A stretch of 26,974 bases of DNA from an uncultured Clostridia bacterium (GTDB taxonomy: Bacteria; Bacillota; Clostridia; RUG12999): NCBI GenBank assembly GCA_934792465.1, contig CAKVOK010000051.1, positions 1 through 26,974 on the forward strand, in the 5' to 3' direction. Positions 24,183-26,974 of the stretch are shown in pieces. Under the pieces are notes generated by a model. That model was not told where the DNA came from. It ran no database searches and was given only the letters and a program-made list of their open reading frames with translations. How positions within the stretch are numbered: position 1 is the stretch's first letter; every line of letters begins with the position of its first letter. Position numbers and translations under genes: made by a program.

Positions 24183-24214
24183 AAAACGAAATCGTTTTTC
24201 CGCACCCTCTTTTG
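24171..24214. terminator. Bidirectional terminator (copy 2)
   Basis: AAGAGGGTG pairs with CACCCTCTT, with an inner A-run/T-run stem (GAAAACGA / TCGTTTTTC), ending TCTTTT on the plus strand; the minus side also ends in a stretch containing CTCTTAATTATT. It ends the HD gene and may end the convergent MATE gene. It is closely similar to 22323-22368: the stem and loop flanks are nearly the same in both. Confidence 0.8.
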
Positions 24215-24245
24215 TCGCTTTGGGGGAATGCCCCTTTTCATAAAA

Positions 24246-25577
24246 TCAGATATAATTATATTTTTTTCTGTTTGCTATAATGAAAACAAGCGATATTACA
24301 AAAGCAAATATTTCAGCAGAGGTATTTGCCCACCATATCCCGTTTATTCCGAAGCAAATCGGCAGAATTATTATGGAAAGCGTCTGGAATATGAGCGTTC
24401 GCAAAAAGGATATTGCCGCCGATATTCCGCCGTTGTTCAGTGCCGTGAAGAAAGACGATGCAAATATGTTCATACCCGAAAGCACGAACGAAAATGCGAA
24501 ACATCTGAACGCCTGCGTTGTCATTTGTAAAAGCTCGGCATCGTAGCCGACAAATATATGCGCCAGCGGAGCTGCCAGAAGCTGCGCCGCAAGCATAAGC
24601 ACAATTCCCGATATGCTCATAAGTACCGTGCTTCTGCGGAGCATATTTTTCAGTTCATCATGATTTTTCGCACCGTAATGATAACTGATAATCGGTGCGC
24701 TGCCTATTGCATAGCCTATTGATATGGCTATAAATATAAACTGTACATACATAAGCACCCCAAAGGTCGCAACTCCGTTTTTCCCGGCAAGGCGCATAAG
24801 CTGAAAATTGTACAGCATGCTGACGAGCGACGAGGAAATGTTGCTCATAAGCTCCGAAGAGCCGTTTGCACAGGCACTCAAAAGCGGCTTTGCCTTTAGC
24901 TTTGCGGAGGTAAGCCTGAGCAGGCTGTTGTTCGGCTTCAGGAAATAAATCAGCGGCAGTATTCCGCCCACTACCTGGCTTATTCCGGTAGCTGCCGCAG
25001 CTCCGGCTACGCCCCATTTGAATCCGGCTATAAATAATGCGTCGAGTACCATGTTTGTTACGCCCGCCGCAACGGTTGCGACAAGTCCGAGCCTCGGTTT
25101 TTCGGCTGTTACAAGGAAGCTTTGGAACACGTTTTGCAGCATAAACGCTATGTTAAACACGAGTATCACTCTGCCGTAGACTATACATTCGCCTATCATT
25201 TCAGAATCTGCACCGAGAAAATGCGCTATCGGGCGTATAAACACGATTCCGAAAACGGAAAGGATAATGCCGAGAATCACCGTGAATTTCACCATCATTG
25301 TGAAATAGGCGTTTGCACGCTTGTTGTCACCCTCGCCGAGAGTTTTCGCCGTGAGCGCACTTCCGCCCGTGCCGACCATGAATCCCATTCCGCCTATTAT
25401 CATGAGAAACGGCATTATAAGGTTTATTGCGGCGAACGAGTTTTTGCCGACGTAGTTCGATACGAAAAATCCGTCCACAACGCCGTATATAGATGTGAAA
25501 ACCATCATAATAATCGGAGACAAGGTGAATCTGAAAAGTTTTTTATAAGTAAAATGATCCGATAATTTTATGTTCAT
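24246..25577 (-). CDS. MATE-family multidrug efflux transporter
   Basis: A 443-residue integral membrane protein with about 12 hydrophobic helices in two similar halves. Family marks include the N-terminal SPIIMMVFTSIYGVVDGFFVSNYVG and FMVGTGGSALTAKTLGEGDNKRAN, and the mid-protein SNISSSLVSMLYNFQLMRLAG and YAIGSAPIISYHYGAKN. MATE proteins export cationic drugs or other compounds in exchange for Na+ or H+. ATG has AAGGAG 6 nt upstream and lies 12 nt after the marR stop, so the pair forms an operon under MarR control. Substrate cannot be inferred. Confidence 0.94.
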   Translation of the reverse strand: MNIKLSDHFTYKKLFRFTLSPIIMMVFTSIYGVVDGFFVSNYVGKNSFAAINLIMPFLMIIGGMGFMVGTGGSALTAKTLGEGDNKRANAYFTMMVKFTVILGIILSVFGIVFIRPIAHFLGADSEMIGECIVYGRVILVFNIAFMLQNVFQSFLVTAEKPRLGLVATVAAGVTNMVLDALFIAGFKWGVAGAAAATGISQVVGGILPLIYFLKPNNSLLRLTSAKLKAKPLLSACANGSSELMSNISSSLVSMLYNFQLMRLAGKNGVATFGVLMYVQFIFIAISIGYAIGSAPIISYHYGAKNHDELKNMLRRSTVLMSISGIVLMLAAQLLAAPLAHIFVGYDAELLQMTTQAFRCFAFSFVLSGMNIFASSFFTALNNGGISAAISFLRTLIFQTLSIIILPICFGINGIWWANTSAEIFAFVISLVFIIANRKKYNYI

Positions 25578-25589
25578 GGAAATCTCCTT

Positions 25590-26036
25590 TTAATCTATTT
25601 TTTCAAATTCCGATTTAACGGAATTTTTATATTTTTCAAAAAGCTGCAAAAATGTTCGGTATTCCGAATCGGAAAAGGATTTCAGTGCCCTATGCTCCGC
25701 CGCAATTACGACATCGGCTGTGCTTTCGGCAAGTTTGCAGCCTTTTTCCGTCAGAACAATCTGCTTGCTTTTTTTATTATCGCCGAAAGCCATATTTATG
25801 TATCTGTCCGATTCGAGCTTTTTAAGCGCCGAATTTACGGTTTGCTTCGGCAGGTGCGAAACAAAGCATATTTCGCTCTGCGTGCGGGGCAGCTCGTTTT
25901 CACGCAAAAAATAAAGTATCCAAAAGGCTGCATTTGATATTTTAAATTTTTTTGAAACATCTTCGTACATTCTGTCCGTTTCTTTCATAATTCGGTTAAA
26001 CTCACGCAAACGGCTGTGAATCGCTTTATTTTTCAA
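25590..26036 (-). CDS. MarR-family transcriptional regulator
   Basis: A 148-residue winged-helix regulator. Helix-turn-helix region about 38-75 (FWILYFLRENELPRTQSEICFVSHLPKQTVNSALKKLESDRYI), wing about 80-97 (GDNKKSKQIVLTEKG), and helical dimerisation ends. MarR proteins repress their own operon until a ligand or oxidant binds. Here it is followed directly by a MATE exporter, and its promoter contains a perfect palindrome, so self-regulation is likely. The start is TTG (26034-26036) with GGGAG 9 nt upstream; the first ATG in frame would remove part of the dimer helix. Confidence 0.92.
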   Translation of the reverse strand: MKNKAIHSRLREFNRIMKETDRMYEDVSKKFKISNAAFWILYFLRENELPRTQSEICFVSHLPKQTVNSALKKLESDRYINMAFGDNKKSKQIVLTEKGCKLAESTADVVIAAEHRALKSFSDSEYRTFLQLFEKYKNSVKSEFEKID

Positions 26037-26072
26037 GTATTATCACTCCCTGATATAAAATCGCACCATACC

Positions 26073-26101
26073 ATTATAGTCCGATTTCGGACATTTGTCA
26101 A
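26073..26101 (-). promoter_or_regulatory. marR-MATE promoter
   Basis: Exact consensus on the minus strand: TTGACA (26096-26101), 17 bp, TATAAT (26073-26078). The spacer contains the palindrome at 26079-26092. Confidence 0.9.
26079..26092. promoter_or_regulatory. Probable MarR operator
   Basis: GTCCGAAATCGGAC: 6-bp perfect arms around AA/TT, filling the -10 to -35 spacer from the base next to the -10. Occupancy would block RNA polymerase. A 14-bp dyad in this position upstream of a MarR gene is typical of self-repression; the binding protein is inferred. Confidence 0.7.
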
Positions 26102-26144
26102 GGCGGTTGAGTTATTTGTAACACAATTGTAATGTAAAATACAC

Positions 26145-26173
26145 TTGACATTTTTGTGTTTGCGTGGTATAAT
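26145..26173 (+). promoter_or_regulatory. Promoter of the HTH/membrane-protein pair
   Basis: TTGACA (26145-26150), 17 bp, TATAAT (26168-26173): exact consensus. A dyad GTTTGC (26158-26163) / GCAAAC (26182-26187) brackets the -10, and a second ACTTGACAT lies at about 26187, so the HTH protein may act here. Confidence 0.85.
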
Positions 26174-26207
26174 GATGTAAAGCAAACTTGACATAAAGAT
26201 TTGGGAG

Positions 26208-26411
26208 GTGATAATTATAAAGAATATAATCTGCGAATTAAGGAAAAACAAAGGCATGACGCAGCAGCAGCTGGCGGACAGCGCAAAGGTTTCCAGACAA
26301 ACGATAATATCGCTTGAATCCGGGAAATACAATCCGTCGATAACGCTGGCGCACGTTATTGCGAAAATCTTCGGATTGAAAATTGAGGACGTATTTATTT
26401 TTGAGGAGTAA
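26208..26411 (+). CDS. Small XRE-family HTH regulator
   Basis: A compact Cro/CI-type regulator, almost only the DNA-binding domain: ELRKNKGMTQQQLADSAKVSRQTIISLESGKYNPSITLAHVIAKIFGLKIEDVFIFEE. Recognition helix is in VSRQTIISLE. The 5' boundary is uncertain. The first in-frame start triplet (GTG, 26208) overlaps the ribosome site GGGAGGTGAT, so it cannot be well placed; at the right distance (about 8 nt) stand ATT (26214) and ATA (26217), and homologues usually begin MKN-RIRELRK-like, which matches ATA-AAG-AAT. So a non-ATG start is probable. Followed after 53 nt by the membrane-protein gene; divergent from the marR operon. Such tiny HTH regulators often occur together with a small membrane protein. 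Confidence 0.88.
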   Translation: MIIIKNIICELRKNKGMTQQQLADSAKVSRQTIISLESGKYNPSITLAHVIAKIFGLKIEDVFIFEE

Positions 26412-26464
26412 GTTTGAATAAACTTGGTTTTGTGCCTTGCGGCACGGAAAGGATGATAATAAAC

Positions 26465-26857
26465 ATGGTTAAACAAAAAATTAAAATTTATTTTGTAACG
26501 CTTATTGTAGGTATTCTGCTGATTTTCGCCGGCATGTATACCGAAAATGCCCTCGGCAGCATAGGCTTTGCCGTTGCGGTTATCAGTGCCGTAAGGATAG
26601 TAAGATACAAAAGGCTGATGAAAAATCCTGCGGAACTGGAGAAGTATGAAAACACACTTAACGACGAACGGACGGCATACATAGCTTCAAAAGCATATTC
26701 GGCGGCATACTGGGTATCCGTATACTGTCTTGTTATACTGATGTGCGTATTCCTGTTTTTAAAGCTTGACGAATATGCGAAAATACTTTCGTACATAACG
26801 ACATTTCAGCTTCTGCTGTACGTTTTATTCGCAGTCGTGTATAATAAAAAATATTAA
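26465..26857 (+). CDS. Four-helix membrane protein paired with the HTH regulator
   Basis: About 130 residues with four hydrophobic segments: near residues 8-25, 30-48, 84-104 and 109-128 of the ATG at 26465. The middle cytosolic part carries KNPAELEKYENTLNDERTAYIASKAYSAAYW, a pattern I recall from DUF2178-like membrane proteins that sit next to small HTH regulators. Function unknown. Start choice is uncertain: ATG 26465 (GGAAAGGA about 11 nt upstream), ATG 26453 (no spacing from the site), or TTG 26414 (GAGGAG 5 nt upstream, inside the end of the HTH gene, adds MNKLGFVPCGTER...). The intervening DNA holds a small hairpin (GTGCC-ttgc-GGCAC), which favours the later start. Confidence 0.72.
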   Translation: MVKQKIKIYFVTLIVGILLIFAGMYTENALGSIGFAVAVISAVRIVRYKRLMKNPAELEKYENTLNDERTAYIASKAYSAAYWVSVYCLVILMCVFLFLKLDEYAKILSYITTFQLLLYVLFAVVYNKKY

Positions 26858-26870
26858 CAGAGTGTATGCC

Positions 26871-26968
26871 GAACAATTCCGAAATGCCTTTATGCCTTTA
26901 TATAATGACTGCTGAACAATTACAAAATGCACTCATATACTAATTTTTTCGGCATTTTGTAATTGTTC
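26871..26968. repeat. Triplicated 17-nt motif with a perfect inverted pair
   Basis: GAACAATTACAAAATGC (26914-26930) and its exact reverse complement (26952-26968) surround a 21-nt loop. A third copy in direct orientation with two mismatches (GAACAATTCCGAAATGC) is at 26871-26887. It follows the membrane-protein stop closely and runs to the window end. It may be an end of a mobile element, a terminator-like structure, or regulatory DNA of the next gene. Confidence 0.65.
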
Positions 26969-26974
26969 AAGTGC

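Noticed and set aside
26033..26476. 147-codon minus-strand ORF across the HTH gene and marR promoter
   Set aside because: Antisense to the HTH gene and runs through two consensus promoters.
1..26974. CRISPR arrays, rRNA genes, integrases or transposases
   Set aside because: No regularly spaced direct repeats, no rRNA-like sequence and no recombinase motifs were seen on either strand.

Overview
This window looks like a chromosomal segment of a low-to-mid GC Gram-positive Clostridia-type bacterium (Bacillota). Reasons: a miaB-(RicA/YlbF)-mutS-mutL-miaA-...-yggS-sepF-yggT-ylmH-divIVA-ileS gene order typical of Firmicutes; strong AGGAGG-type ribosome sites; several TTG starts; SLH-domain and copper-amine-oxidase-like wall/surface domains; and intergenic palindromic repeats that resemble those I associate with gut Firmicutes. 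Species cannot be assigned from sequence alone.

Layout. (1) Positions 87-14026 are one uninterrupted minus-strand gene train of 12 genes with overlaps or very short gaps, apparently driven by a near-consensus promoter at 14062-14090. It joins tRNA A37 modification (miaB, miaA), a RicA/YlbF-like Fe-S-type regulator, mismatch repair (mutS, mutL), a membrane-fusion-like protein, and the division cluster (yggS, sepF, yggT, ylmH, divIVA), ending in ileS. The only two sizeable gaps inside it, just before divIVA and just before sepF, carry two copies of the same ~70-nt hairpin-bounded element. (2) 14144-16737, divergent: a secreted phosphodiester-glycosidase-like protein with three SLH domains. (3) 16738-17143: two copies of a palindromic intergenic repeat. 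(4) 17144-18147: a YpsA/SLOG-family protein and a small membrane-anchored HMA metal-binding protein with a consensus promoter overlapping a clear operator-like dyad. (5) 18087-18555: 469 bp without a normal gene, holding a terminator, an inverted copy of that terminator hairpin, other palindromes and a five-codon ORF with a perfect ribosome site. (6) 18556-22317: a 1253-residue secreted modular surface protein (BspA-type leucine-rich repeats, Ig-like domain, a probable papain-like cysteine-peptidase-fold domain, MBG/YDG-like region, InlB/Flg_new repeats, copper-amine-oxidase-like C-terminus). (7) 22318-24214: a DUF4380 protein (minus), tRNA-Arg(CCG) (minus) and an HD-domain protein (plus), bounded by two related copies of one bidirectional terminator. 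(8) 24246-26101: a MarR-MATE efflux operon (minus) whose promoter holds a perfect palindrome between -35 and -10. (9) 26145-26857: a divergent small XRE-type HTH regulator (apparent non-ATG start) with a four-helix membrane protein. (10) 26871-26974: a tail with a 17-bp perfect inverted repeat plus a third imperfect copy.

The best candidates for something not previously described are the shared leader element in front of the two division genes sepF and divIVA, the inverted pair of hairpins at 18116-18276 with arm changes that preserve pairing, the operator-controlled membrane-anchored HMA protein, and the buried peptidase-like domain in the large surface protein. All statements about families come from reading motifs by eye; no database search was run.
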